Assembly (NCBI GenBank): GCA_029247985.1
Contig: JAQWKF010000003.1
Coordinates: 1 to 42,344, forward strand
Direction: 5' to 3'
Source of the DNA: Flavobacteriaceae bacterium
GTDB taxonomy: Bacteria > Bacteroidota > Bacteroidia > Flavobacteriales > Flavobacteriaceae
DNA: 42,344 bases
Below are positions 27,739-37,068 of this stretch, in pieces. The notes beneath the pieces were generated by a model. That model saw only the letters and a list, made by a program, of their open reading frames with translations, had not been told where the DNA came from and made no database searches. A program made the position numbers and the translations under genes. Numbering within the stretch: the first letter of the stretch is position 1; each line of letters opens with the position of its first letter.

Positions 27739-27746
27739 TATATTTG
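27739..27746 (+). promoter_or_regulatory. -7 box TATATTTG
   Basis: TAnnTTTG; TTG located about 20 nt upstream could serve as -33. Confidence 0.5.
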
Positions 27747-27768
27747 AACATTGCTAAAAAGAAATTCC

Positions 27769-28404
27769 ATGTTCACTCATACCGATATTTATAAAGAATT
27801 AAACAAAGCCAAAGCAGTTACTCAAGCTCCTTTAACCACATCAACTTTAAATAACTTTGATTTGGATAAAGTTGAATCCAATCGCATATTTCACATCAGT
27901 CAAATAAAGAAAACATGTATTGATTTCAGATTGCGTTTCTTGGATGCTACTTTGTTTAAAGGTGAATTTCCGCTAGAGGCAATATCGCAAATCAAATCCA
28001 TTGAGGCCACACATAACACCATCCTTTCTGATCTTAAAATCATGGCTCCTTCTAAGCTATTTAAATTAGAAAATGCCGACGATCCGCTGCTGTTTGCTCC
28101 TATGGGTAATGGATATTATTACCTAATCCACCAATGGGGCGATGACTTGCATCCCTTCCGCAAGGCTATGGTTTGGCCATTTAAGAATATTATAACTGCT
28201 TGTATTTCACTATTAGTGTTTAGCTTTTTTCTAAGCTTCTTTGTTCCTATGTCGTTATTTACACCCAATCCAACGACCCGTGACTTTATCATGATTTACT
28301 TCTTCATGTTCAAAGCGGTAGCTGCAATTGTAATTTATTATACATTTGCTAGAGGAAAGAACTTTAATAGAGCTATTTGGAATAGTAAATACTACAACAG
28401 CTGA
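27769..28404 (+). CDS. conserved hypothetical membrane protein (two C-terminal TM helices)
   Basis: MFTHTDIYKELNKAKAV...; TM segments IITACISLLVFSFFLSFFVPM and FIMIYFFMFKAVAAIVIYYTF. Confidence 0.65.
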   Translation: MFTHTDIYKELNKAKAVTQAPLTTSTLNNFDLDKVESNRIFHISQIKKTCIDFRLRFLDATLFKGEFPLEAISQIKSIEATHNTILSDLKIMAPSKLFKLENADDPLLFAPMGNGYYYLIHQWGDDLHPFRKAMVWPFKNIITACISLLVFSFFLSFFVPMSLFTPNPTTRDFIMIYFFMFKAVAAIVIYYTFARGKNFNRAIWNSKYYNS

Positions 28405-28607
28405 TGAACGATTCGTTTACCCTTCTATGTGCAAGCAATGTTATCGAAACACAACGGGTAAAAGCGCTTTTGGAAGAACACAATATATTCCCCATTATCA
28501 AAGACGAAAGTGAGTCTGCTCGCTTGGCTGGATTTGGCGCTGCATCCATGATGCAACAGGTTTGGGTTGCCAATTCTGATCTCGAAAAAGCAAAAAGCCT
28601 TATCTAG
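28404..28607 (+). CDS. DUF2007-like putative signal-transducing protein
   Basis: 'LLCASNVIETQRVKALLEEHNIFPIIKDESES...QVWVANSDLEKAKSLI'; overlaps previous stop by 1 nt. Confidence 0.75.
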   Translation: MNDSFTLLCASNVIETQRVKALLEEHNIFPIIKDESESARLAGFGAASMMQQVWVANSDLEKAKSLI

Positions 28608-30226
28608 GCATACATCTTATCACGCAGCTCCTTAATTTTAGGATCAGCCATATACTCATCAAATGTCATATGACGATCAATAACCCCTTTTGGCGTTAAC
28701 TCAACTACCCTATTTCCAACAGACTGTGCAAATGCATGGTCGTGTGTGGTCAACAGTACTGTTCCTTTAAATTTAATAAGTGAATTGTTGAATGCGGTAA
28801 TGGATTCCAAGTCAAGGTGGTTTGTGGGCTCATCTAACATCAACACATTGGCGCGTACCATCATCATACGTGACAACATACAACGCACTTTTTCACCTCC
28901 AGAAAGGACTTTCGCAGATTTCAATGCCTCGTCCCCACTAAATAACATTTTACCCAAAAAGCCTCGTAAGAAAACTTCTTCCCGCTCTTCATCTGTTTTG
29001 GCGTATTGACGCAACCAATCTACAAGCGATTCTTCATCTTCAAAATATCTGGCGTTATCTAATGGCAAATAACTCTGGTTGGTGGTTACCCCCCATTGAA
29101 AGGAACCCGCAGTAGCTTGTTGATTGCCGTTTATGATTTCATAGAATGCTGTGGCAGCACGAGCATCCTTGCTGTAAACTACTACCTTATCACTTTTGGC
29201 AAGATTGATGTCTATTGCTGAAAAAAGCACTTTCCCATCTGCTTCAGCAGCAAGATTTTCTATGTTGAGAATTTGATCTCCAGCTTCGCGCTCTTGCTCA
29301 AATATAATGGCAGGATAACGTCTCGAAGACGGACGTATATCTTCAATATTGAGCTTATCAATCATTTTCTTTCTTGAAGTTGCTTGCTTCGACTTGGCGA
29401 CATTTGCACTAAAGCGTGCAATAAATTCTTCTAACTCCTTTTTCTTTTCTTCTGATTTTTTGTTCTGTTGTGCACGTTGCTTGGCTGCCAATTGACTCGA
29501 CTCATACCAAAAGGTATAATTACCAGAGTAGTGATTGATTTTTCCAAAGTCTACATCTGAAATGTGTGTACAAACGGCATCTAAAAAGTGACGGTCGTGT
29601 GATACCACTATAACGGTATTGTCATAATTCGCTAAAAAGTTTTCGAGCCATTGGATGGTTTCGTAGTCCAAGTCGTTTGTAGGCTCATCCATAATCAGCA
29701 CATCGGGGTTACCAAACAAAGCCTGAGCCAAAAGTACACGTACCTTTTGCTTTCCATCAAGATCTTTCATCAGCGTATAGTGTTGTGCTTCCGAAATATC
29801 TAGGTTAGACAACATGGCAGCAGCATCACTTTCAGCATTCCAGCCATTCATTTCTTCATACTTGATTTGAAGTTCCCCTACTCTATCGCTATCTGCATCA
29901 GAAAAATCAGGTTTAGCATAGAGATCGTCCATTTCTTTTTTTATGGCATAAAGCGGTTTATTCCCTCTAATAACTGTTTCCAAAACAGGAAAGTCATCGC
30001 ACGCAAAGTGATCTTGCTCCAATACCGACATACGCTTACCCGACTCCAGGTGAACATTTCCAGAATTAGGCTCCATTACACCCGTCAAAACCTTGAGAAA
30101 GGTAGATTTACCAGCACCATTAGCACCAATAATACCGTAGCAATTGCCATGATTGAAAGAAGTGTTTACTTCGTCAAAAAGAACGCGTTTGCCAAATTGA
30201 ACAGAAAGATTCGATACCGATAACAT
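28604..30226 (-). CDS. ABC-F family ATPase (translation-factor/resistance type)
   Basis: Two ABC domains: GANGAGKSTFLKVLTG, DLDGKQKVRVLLAQALFGNPDVLIMDEPTNDLD, LSGGEKVRCMLSRMMM...LMLDEPTNHLD; no TM. Confidence 0.93.
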   Translation of the reverse strand: MLSVSNLSVQFGKRVLFDEVNTSFNHGNCYGIIGANGAGKSTFLKVLTGVMEPNSGNVHLESGKRMSVLEQDHFACDDFPVLETVIRGNKPLYAIKKEMDDLYAKPDFSDADSDRVGELQIKYEEMNGWNAESDAAAMLSNLDISEAQHYTLMKDLDGKQKVRVLLAQALFGNPDVLIMDEPTNDLDYETIQWLENFLANYDNTVIVVSHDRHFLDAVCTHISDVDFGKINHYSGNYTFWYESSQLAAKQRAQQNKKSEEKKKELEEFIARFSANVAKSKQATSRKKMIDKLNIEDIRPSSRRYPAIIFEQEREAGDQILNIENLAAEADGKVLFSAIDINLAKSDKVVVYSKDARAATAFYEIINGNQQATAGSFQWGVTTNQSYLPLDNARYFEDEESLVDWLRQYAKTDEEREEVFLRGFLGKMLFSGDEALKSAKVLSGGEKVRCMLSRMMMVRANVLMLDEPTNHLDLESITAFNNSLIKFKGTVLLTTHDHAFAQSVGNRVVELTPKGVIDRHMTFDEYMADPKIKELRDKMYA

Positions 30227-30240
30227 AGATTAGTTTTTTG

Positions 30241-30248
30241 CAAAAATA
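30241..30248 (-). promoter_or_regulatory. -7 box TATTTTTG upstream of ABC-F gene
   Basis: TAnnTTTG, 14 nt before ATG. Confidence 0.4.
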
Positions 30249-30249
30249 G

Positions 30250-30278
30250 AAAAGCCCACAGAAATACTGCGAGCTTTT
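30250..30278 (-). terminator. intrinsic terminator downstream of transaldolase gene
   Basis: Minus strand AAAAGCTCGCAG-TATTT-CTGTGGGCTTTT, 12-bp stem with two G:U pairs, then TTTTCTATTTTT. Confidence 0.7.
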
Positions 30279-30297
30279 AAATATGATTGTGTTTGTT

Positions 30298-30951
30298 TTA
30301 GTTCCCCTTCTTGTAGTCAGCTAAAAATTTAGCCAAACCAATATCGGTTAACGGATGCTTTGCCAAACCAGCAATGGCACTCAACGGACCTGTCATAACA
30401 TCGGCACCGATATGTGCACAGTCAATAACGTGCATGGTGTGACGCACAGAGGCGGCTAAGATTTCTGTAGTAAATGAATAGTTGTCGTAAATATTTCTAA
30501 TGTCTTCAATCAACTGAAGCCCATCAGTAGAAACATCATCTAAACGACCTATAAAAGGCGAAACATACGTGGCACCGGCTTTTGCTGCAAGCAATGCCTG
30601 ACCCGTTGAAAAGACTAGGGTACAGTTTGTCTTGATGCCTTTGTCTGAAAAATACTTGATGGCCTTAATACCTTCTAATATCATGGGTATTTTAACTACA
30701 ATTTGCGGATGAAGTGCCGCAAGGGCCTCACCTTCTGTAATCATTCCCTCATAGTCAGTTGCGATAACTTCAGCAGAAACATCCCCTTCTACGATTTCAC
30801 AAATGGCTTTGTAATGGGCTATGATATTATCTTGTCCCGTAATTCCTTCTTTGGCCATCAAAGATGGATTGGTTGTAACCCCGTCTAAAATGCCAAGGGA
30901 TTGTGCTTCTTTGATTTGATCTAAATTGGCAGTATCGATAAAAAATTTCAT
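30298..30951 (-). CDS. fsa: transaldolase / fructose-6-phosphate aldolase family
   Basis: [36 protein letters not shown], '[14 protein letters not shown]', '[32 protein letters not shown]'. Confidence 0.93.
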   Translation of the reverse strand: MKFFIDTANLDQIKEAQSLGILDGVTTNPSLMAKEGITGQDNIIAHYKAICEIVEGDVSAEVIATDYEGMITEGEALAALHPQIVVKIPMILEGIKAIKYFSDKGIKTNCTLVFSTGQALLAAKAGATYVSPFIGRLDDVSTDGLQLIEDIRNIYDNYSFTTEILAASVRHTMHVIDCAHIGADVMTGPLSAIAGLAKHPLTDIGLAKFLADYKKGN

Positions 30952-30955
30952 GTGT

Positions 30956-31768
30956 TTAATTTAAATTATAAAAGGATGCTATAAGGTTTTCATAAGCTCG
31001 TTGGGGCAACAAAAACTTAATTATTGGCGAAAGTACTTCTAAAAATGGACCTACGCTGTAATGTGGCTTTAATTTCTTTTTATTTAATAGTTTTTCAATT
31101 TTTATAGCCACACTAATCGGCGGAAGTCCCTTATTGACATGACTGTCCATGTCTGCTAGTGAAGCCTTGTATTGTGTATAATACATGGAATCCTCAGAGA
31201 GGGGGGCATAATACCGGTTTTCAGCAATGGCTGTTTTAATAGAGCCTGGAGATAATACGGTACACTGTATGGGTGTGTGGCGCAATTCTAAGCGTAAGCT
31301 TTCGCTAACGCGCATAAGTGCTGCTTTTGAGGCAGCATAAATACTCCGGAAAGGCAAACCATTATCTCCCGCAAGAGAAGCCACATTGATAATAACACCA
31401 GATTGCTGCTTGTGCATAAACGTTAATGTATGTTGCATAACACGTATTGGGCCATTTAAGTTTGTGTTCATAAGGCTGTCAACCGCCTTCAAATCCATTT
31501 CTTCCAAAGGACCAGCCATACCCATACCGGCATTGTTAATTAACACGTCTATTCGTGAAAACTGTCCAATTACAACATCAATTCCATCTTTTACAGAAGT
31601 GTTGTCCAACACGTCCATAGCTATTAAGGGAAATGGATGATTAGGGTATTTATCGGGGTTTCTACTTGTACCCACAACTTGATATTGTAATGAAGATAGG
31701 TATTGCCCTACTGAAAGACCTATTCCTGAAGAAGCACCTGTAATGAGAACAACGCGTGAATTTTTCAT
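30956..31768 (-). CDS. SDR-family oxidoreductase
   Basis: [26 protein letters not shown] motifs. Confidence 0.92.
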   Translation of the reverse strand: MKNSRVVLITGASSGIGLSVGQYLSSLQYQVVGTSRNPDKYPNHPFPLIAMDVLDNTSVKDGIDVVIGQFSRIDVLINNAGMGMAGPLEEMDLKAVDSLMNTNLNGPIRVMQHTLTFMHKQQSGVIINVASLAGDNGLPFRSIYAASKAALMRVSESLRLELRHTPIQCTVLSPGSIKTAIAENRYYAPLSEDSMYYTQYKASLADMDSHVNKGLPPISVAIKIEKLLNKKKLKPHYSVGPFLEVLSPIIKFLLPQRAYENLIASFYNLN

Positions 31769-31776
31769 AAAAAAAA

Positions 31777-31870
31777 GGCAGGCTACCTACAGCACACCGC
31801 TACGACCACTTACCCTTGCTGCGTTTCCGCCCTGGGGGATTCAGCAGGAGCTGGTTGTGTAGAACCTGCC
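31777..31870 (-). ncRNA. ffs: bacterial small signal recognition particle RNA (4.5S-type)
   Basis: Minus strand GGCAGGTTCTACACAACCAGCTCCTGCTGAATCCCCCAGGGCGGAAACGCAGCAAGGGTAAGTGGTCGTAGCGGTGTGCTGTAGGTAGCCTGCC: helix-8 core CAGGGCGGAAACGCAGCAAGGG, closing stem GGCAGG/CCTGCC and CTACA/TGTAG, U8 tail. Confidence 0.92.
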
Positions 31871-31875
31871 CAATG

Positions 31876-31883
31876 CAAATATA
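31876..31883 (-). promoter_or_regulatory. -7 box TATATTTG of the SRP RNA gene
   Basis: TAnnTTTG, 5 nt before the first base of the SRP terminal stem. Confidence 0.65.
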
Positions 31884-31930
31884 CGGGCTTTGTGTATTTT
31901 ATTAGAGACAATATTCATATTTTTAAACAA

Positions 31931-31938
31931 TATATTTG
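31931..31938 (+). promoter_or_regulatory. -7 box TATATTTG, 4 nt from ATG 31943
   Basis: TAnnTTTG consensus match. Confidence 0.55.
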
Positions 31939-31942
31939 TAAA

Positions 31943-32965
31943 ATGAATCTTCGCTTATTAACCTTTCTGGCCCTTGCCCTACTTCTGCTTTCGGCTTGCT
32001 CATCGAAACAGTCGCTCCGCTACAAAATAACCACTACCTCTAGTGCTAAAAATCCAAGCATAGCGGACACCATCTTTTTATCGATTAAGCCAGCTGTTGA
32101 ACAACAGTCTATCAGTTTTTATCACGATGATGAGGTACTTCAAGTACCCTATATAATTCCGTCAAAAACAGGAGAGCAAACGGTAAAAGCAGTTATTGAA
32201 ACAGCTGATGGAAACAGCGAAATATCGAAAACCATTAGAGTGTTTGCGCCTAATAAACCTAAAGTGTTTGGGTATGAATTAATTCAAAGCTACCCACATG
32301 ATATTAACGCTTACACCCAAGGTTTGGAGTTTGTCAACGGTACATTGTTTGAAAGCACTGGTCAGTATGGCAATTCATCGTTGCGAAAAGTAAATTTTAA
32401 GACGGGAGAAGTCATTCAAAAACTACCTATCGACAAAGCTTATTTTGCAGAAGGCATCACCCATTTTGACGGTAATATCATCCAATTAACCTGGAAAAAG
32501 AAAGTAGGGTTTGTCTACAATTCCGATGATTTAACTCTAGAAAAATCGTTTTCATATACCAAAAGCCCTGAGGGTTGGGGACTGTGTAGCGACGGTAATT
32601 TTTTATACAAAACCGATGGCAGTCAAAAGCTTTGGAAGCTTGATCCCAATACTTTCGAAGAACTATCCAGTCAAGACATAGTTACTCACAACACTTTTCT
32701 CTCTAAAGTAAACGAACTTGAATATGCTAATGGTAAGATTTATGCCAACACCTATCAGTTTAATAAAGATGTGGTTGTTATTTTTGACCCAAATACAGGG
32801 ATTGTTTCTGGTGTTGTTGACTTTTCCGGACTCAAAAAAAAGGTTACCCAACACAATCAATTAGACGTATTTAACGGAATCGCCTATCACCCAGAGCGCA
32901 AGACTTTCTTTGTAACAGGAAAATACTGGGACAAACTATTTGAAGTAAAAATAATTGAAAAATAA
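31943..32965 (+). CDS. glutaminyl-peptide cyclotransferase, lipoprotein
   Basis: Lipobox ALLLLSACSS; 'SYPHDINAYTQGLEFVNGTLFESTGQYGNSSLRKV' hallmark; start refined to 31943. Confidence 0.9.
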   Translation: MNLRLLTFLALALLLLSACSSKQSLRYKITTTSSAKNPSIADTIFLSIKPAVEQQSISFYHDDEVLQVPYIIPSKTGEQTVKAVIETADGNSEISKTIRVFAPNKPKVFGYELIQSYPHDINAYTQGLEFVNGTLFESTGQYGNSSLRKVNFKTGEVIQKLPIDKAYFAEGITHFDGNIIQLTWKKKVGFVYNSDDLTLEKSFSYTKSPEGWGLCSDGNFLYKTDGSQKLWKLDPNTFEELSSQDIVTHNTFLSKVNELEYANGKIYANTYQFNKDVVVIFDPNTGIVSGVVDFSGLKKKVTQHNQLDVFNGIAYHPERKTFFVTGKYWDKLFEVKIIEK

Positions 32966-34520
32966 CGCCTATTCATTCTTGCGAGATGCAATCCTATTGC
33001 TAGGATTAGTCCTTTTGGTCTCGCTGTATAGCAGCTGTCGAAAAGACTTTGACTTTCGACCAGTACAAAACAGTGAGTTGCGCTTTAGTCGTGATACTGT
33101 GTATTTGGACACGGTTTTTACCAATATTAGCTCTGCTACCTACACATTAAAGGTTTACAACAAGTCAGATGACCCGATCTCTATTCCTTCCATTTACCTA
33201 GAAAATGGCGCAGCATCTAATTTTAGACTTAATGTGGATGGCAGGAGTGGCAAATCATTCGATGCAGTGGAGCTATTACCAAAAGATAGTATGTATGTTT
33301 TTGTAGAAACAACAGCTGATATTGAGCAATTAACAAGTACTGACACCCAGTTTTTATACGAAGACAAAATTCACTTTTCAGATGTTGGTGCTGTTACGCT
33401 ATTGACACTTGTACAAGATGCCGTTTTTTTATATTCAGATAAGGACAGTCAAGGTATTAAAGAAAGCATTCCGATTGGAATAGACGATGTTGGAAATACG
33501 GTTGGGCTAGAAGGTTTCTATTTAGATGATACCGAATTGGTGTTTACCAATGAAAAGCCATATGTAATTTACGGCTATATGGGTGTACCATCTGGCAAGA
33601 CTGTGACTTTTGAAGCAGGTGCCCGTATACATTTTCACAAAAACTCTGGAATTATTGTCGCCAAGGATGCCACCATGATAGTCGACGGCACAGTGAGCAA
33701 CGATCCAGAAAAACTTGAAGGAGAGGTTGTTTTTGAAGGCGACAGGCTTGAACCACTTTATGACTTTATTCCGGGTCAATGGGGCGCCATTTGGCTTACG
33801 GCTGGAAGCACACAACATCAATTTAATCACGCCACAATCAAAAATGCATCTGTTGGTATATTGATGGACTTTAATGATGAAACCAATAGCCCTACCTTAA
33901 CATTAGAAAATACTCAAATTCACAACAGCGCTGCATTTAATCTTTGGGGGAAAACGGCACATATCTCTGCCGTAAACAGCGTTTTTGGAAATGCGGGGCA
34001 ATCCTCATTTGCCGGAACCATTGGAGGAAAATACAATTTTAAGCACTGTACGTTTGCAAATTATTGGAACAAAGGATTTAGATCCGTTCCTGCGGTATTA
34101 CTCAACGATTATGCTCAACTAGCAGATGGAAGCAACTTTATACAACCACTTACAGAAGCTACATTCGAAAACTGTATTATTGAAGGAAACCAGTTTGTTG
34201 AGTTCTATGTAGAACAAGAAGGCAGCGATGCGGTAAACTTTTATTTAAACCACACGGCCATACAGTTTGAATCTTCAAACACATCAATTATCAACAATCC
34301 ATTTTTTGACTGGGATAATAATTCCTATTACAATCAAATTATCCGCAACGGAACTCCCGCCTTTGTGCTAGCAGAAGACAACGACATGCGTATAAGCCAA
34401 GAGAGTGAATTTATACGAAAAGGAGATACAAGTGTGAATGTTCCTGTAGACTTAGCAGGAAAAGCACGAACATCACCACCCGATTTGGGTGCTTATCAAC
34501 ATGTAATTATAGAAGACTAA
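32955..34520 (+). CDS. conserved hypothetical lipoprotein, beta-rich, possible right-handed beta-helix
   Basis: Lipobox LVSLYSSC; '[34 protein letters not shown]' and repeated short beta segments; TTG start overlapping upstream gene by 11 bp. Confidence 0.7.
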   Translation: MKNNAYSFLRDAILLLGLVLLVSLYSSCRKDFDFRPVQNSELRFSRDTVYLDTVFTNISSATYTLKVYNKSDDPISIPSIYLENGAASNFRLNVDGRSGKSFDAVELLPKDSMYVFVETTADIEQLTSTDTQFLYEDKIHFSDVGAVTLLTLVQDAVFLYSDKDSQGIKESIPIGIDDVGNTVGLEGFYLDDTELVFTNEKPYVIYGYMGVPSGKTVTFEAGARIHFHKNSGIIVAKDATMIVDGTVSNDPEKLEGEVVFEGDRLEPLYDFIPGQWGAIWLTAGSTQHQFNHATIKNASVGILMDFNDETNSPTLTLENTQIHNSAAFNLWGKTAHISAVNSVFGNAGQSSFAGTIGGKYNFKHCTFANYWNKGFRSVPAVLLNDYAQLADGSNFIQPLTEATFENCIIEGNQFVEFYVEQEGSDAVNFYLNHTAIQFESSNTSIINNPFFDWDNNSYYNQIIRNGTPAFVLAEDNDMRISQESEFIRKGDTSVNVPVDLAGKARTSPPDLGAYQHVIIED

Positions 34521-35797
34521 GCGTTGAAGAGTGGACGATGTGCCATCATCTTGTGCACTTGCGCAGCAACCCCTTCAATTACTTTTTCATTTTCAGGCTT
34601 CTGAATAACCTCATCAATAAGCGAAACGATAGGCTCCATGTCCGAGGGGTTTAGTCCTCGTGTTGTAATGGCAGCTGTACCGAAGCGTATTCCAGAAGTA
34701 ACAAATGGCGATTTGTCATCAAAGGGAACCATATTCTTATTCGCGGTAATCTCGGCTTTTACGAGGGCTTGCTCTGCTTGTTTTCCAGATATGTTTTTGT
34801 TGCGCAAGTCAACCAACATCATATGATTGTCCGTGCCTCCAGAAATAAGGTCGTATCCCCTATCCACAAAGGCTTTGGCCATGGCTTGAGCATTTTCGCG
34901 CACACGTAACATGTATTGTAAAAAGTCATCTGTAAGTGCTTCACCAAAAGCAATGGCTTTTGCACCAACAACGTGCTCGAGTGGACCACCTTGATTTCCA
35001 GGAAAGACGGCCATATCCAACAAAGAAGACATCATGCGCAAGTTCCCATTTTTAAATTTTAATCCAAATGGATTTTCAAAGTCCTGCCCCATCATCATCA
35101 AGCCACCACGAGGACCACGAAGGGTTTTGTGTGTTGTAGTAGTAACAATATGACAATGCGGTAACGGATCGTTTAAGATGCCTTTGGCTATCAATCCAGA
35201 AGGGTGTGAAATGTCAGCCAAAAGAAAGGCACCAACACTGTCGGCAATTGCTCTAAAGCGCTTAAAATCAATGTCACGAGAGTATGCAGATGCACCTGCA
35301 ATGATCATATTGGGTTTTTCTCTTGCTGCAATTTCTTCAATTACATCATAATCCAAGCGACCTGTTTCCTTATCTACCCCGTAAAAGACAGCGTTGTATA
35401 GACGACCTGAAAAATTTACAGGAGAACCGTGGGTAAGGTGACCTCCATGAGACAAATCAAAGCCCATAATTTTGTCACCAGGCTTGATAAAGGCATGGTA
35501 AACAGCTGTATTGGCCTGCGAGCCAGAGTGCGGCTGCACATTGGCATAAGCGGCACCAAACAAAGCTTTTGCTCTATCAATAGCAATGGTTTCTATTTCA
35601 TCAACCACTTCACAACCGCCGTAGTATCGCTTACCAGGATAACCTTCGGCATATTTGTTAGTGAGGATGGAGCCTGTGGCTTCCATAACTTGTGGGCTGG
35701 TGAAGTTTTCAGAAGCAATTAGTTCAACTCCGCCTATTTGGCGTGCTCTTTCTGCTTCGATTAACTCAAAAATCTGTTCGTCGCGTTGGATTTTCAT
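34517..35797 (-). CDS. glyA: serine hydroxymethyltransferase
   Basis: [46 protein letters not shown]; '[15 protein letters not shown]'; start refined to ATG 35797. Confidence 0.97.
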   Translation of the reverse strand: MKIQRDEQIFELIEAERARQIGGVELIASENFTSPQVMEATGSILTNKYAEGYPGKRYYGGCEVVDEIETIAIDRAKALFGAAYANVQPHSGSQANTAVYHAFIKPGDKIMGFDLSHGGHLTHGSPVNFSGRLYNAVFYGVDKETGRLDYDVIEEIAAREKPNMIIAGASAYSRDIDFKRFRAIADSVGAFLLADISHPSGLIAKGILNDPLPHCHIVTTTTHKTLRGPRGGLMMMGQDFENPFGLKFKNGNLRMMSSLLDMAVFPGNQGGPLEHVVGAKAIAFGEALTDDFLQYMLRVRENAQAMAKAFVDRGYDLISGGTDNHMMLVDLRNKNISGKQAEQALVKAEITANKNMVPFDDKSPFVTSGIRFGTAAITTRGLNPSDMEPIVSLIDEVIQKPENEKVIEGVAAQVHKMMAHRPLFNA

Positions 35798-35894
35798 AGC
35801 ATAATTTATATCGCCAAAAATAACAATAGCTGACACAATTCACATTATAAAAAAAAGCATTTATTAAAAACAAATGAACATCGCTATTATGTTA

Positions 35895-35902
35895 TACTTT
35901 TG
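35895..35902 (+). promoter_or_regulatory. -7 box TACTTTTG, 4 nt from smpB ATG
   Basis: TAnnTTTG consensus match. Confidence 0.5.
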
Positions 35903-35906
35903 CAGC

Positions 35907-36368
35907 ATGCAGCAGCAGGTCAACATAAAGAATAAACGTGCGCGTTTTGAGTACGAACTGATGGATCAGTATACTGCTGGCATTGTGCTAACAGGTACAG
36001 AAATCAAGTCTATTCGTGCGGGTAAGGCTTCTATTGCCGAAAGTTTCTGTAGTTTCAGCGAACAAGGCGAGTTGTTTCTTATCAATATGCATATAGAAGA
36101 ATACAGCCATGGTGGTTACGTAAATCACAAGACCAAAGGAGATCGGAAATTGCTATTGCAAAAAAAAGAAATAAAAAAACTGCTCAAAGAAGTTCAAAAC
36201 GTAGGGCTTACCATTGTGCCGTTGCAGGTTTTTATCACAGATAAAGGCTGGGCAAAGGTTCTTATTGCGCTTGCAAAGGGTAAGAAAATACACGATAAGC
36301 GGGAAACCATCAAGGACAGGGAAAACAAACGCCAACTTGATCGCGTTAAAAAAGGATTTCGTCGCTAA
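35907..36368 (+). CDS. smpB: SsrA-binding protein
   Basis: INNKRARFEYEL-type start KNKRARFEYELMDQYTAGIVLTGTEIKSIRAGKASIAESF; start refined to ATG 35907. Confidence 0.96.
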   Translation: MQQQVNIKNKRARFEYELMDQYTAGIVLTGTEIKSIRAGKASIAESFCSFSEQGELFLINMHIEEYSHGGYVNHKTKGDRKLLLQKKEIKKLLKEVQNVGLTIVPLQVFITDKGWAKVLIALAKGKKIHDKRETIKDRENKRQLDRVKKGFRR

Positions 36369-37009
36369 TTTTTATCTCCTAACAAAGGGACAAATCTAAA
36401 ATCACCAAGTACCAATTGTTCAAAATCAGCATCCGAGGTACGTGTAATGACAGTCATCTTTTGATTTTTTTCCCCAACAGGAATAACCATTTTGCCCCCA
36501 ATAGACAATTGTGCCAATAAGGCTTCGGGGATAAATGGAGCGCCTGCTGTTACAATAATTCTATCAAAAGGTGCTTTTTCAGCAAACCCTTTGTAACCAT
36601 CTCCAAAAATGAGTTTCTTGGCCTTAAACCCAAGTGCAGGAAGTCTTTTTAGACTTGTACGAAACAGTTCGTGCTGCCGCTCAATAGAATAAACCTCTGC
36701 CCCCATATGACACAATACAGCTGTTTGATATCCTGAGCCCGTGCCAATCTCCAATACTTTAGTGCCCGGTGAAACTATGAGTTGCTGGCTTTGAAAGGCT
36801 ACAGTGTAAGGCTGTGATATGGTTTGGTCAGCACCTATAGGAAATGCCTTATCTTGATAGGCGTGGTCTTCAAAACTACTGTCCATAAACAAGTGGCGAG
36901 GTATGTCGCCAATGGCTTTTAAAACAGCCTTATCGTTGATCCCCTTGTCTTTTAATATATCAACCAACTGACGACGTCTTCCTTGGTGTTTGGTCGTATC
37001 TTCCCTCAT
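36365..37009 (-). CDS. pcm: protein-L-isoaspartate O-methyltransferase
   Basis: 'QTISQPYTVAFQSQQL', 'KVLEIGTGSGYQTAVL', 'ERIIVTAGA'-like FDRIIVTAGAPFIPEALLAQL. Confidence 0.94.
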   Translation of the reverse strand: MREDTTKHQGRRRQLVDILKDKGINDKAVLKAIGDIPRHLFMDSSFEDHAYQDKAFPIGADQTISQPYTVAFQSQQLIVSPGTKVLEIGTGSGYQTAVLCHMGAEVYSIERQHELFRTSLKRLPALGFKAKKLIFGDGYKGFAEKAPFDRIIVTAGAPFIPEALLAQLSIGGKMVIPVGEKNQKMTVITRTSDADFEQLVLGDFRFVPLLGDKN

Positions 37010-37014
37010 ATCTT

Positions 37015-37022
37015 CAAAAATA
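37015..37022 (-). promoter_or_regulatory. -7 box TATTTTTG, 5 nt from pcm ATG
   Basis: TAnnTTTG consensus match. Confidence 0.5.
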
Positions 37023-37056
37023 CAAAATCATACGGCTAGCCACCGCCTAAACTTAT

Positions 37057-37064
37057 TACATTTG
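37057..37064 (+). promoter_or_regulatory. -7 box TACATTTG, 4 nt from ATG 37069
   Basis: TAnnTTTG consensus match. Confidence 0.5.
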
Positions 37065-37068
37065 TAGA

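Noticed and set aside
35874-35906. N-terminal extension MNIAIMLYFCS of smpB in the ORF track
   Set aside because: Known SmpB N-termini align from the MQQQVNIKNKRARFEYEL start; the extension contains the promoter box.
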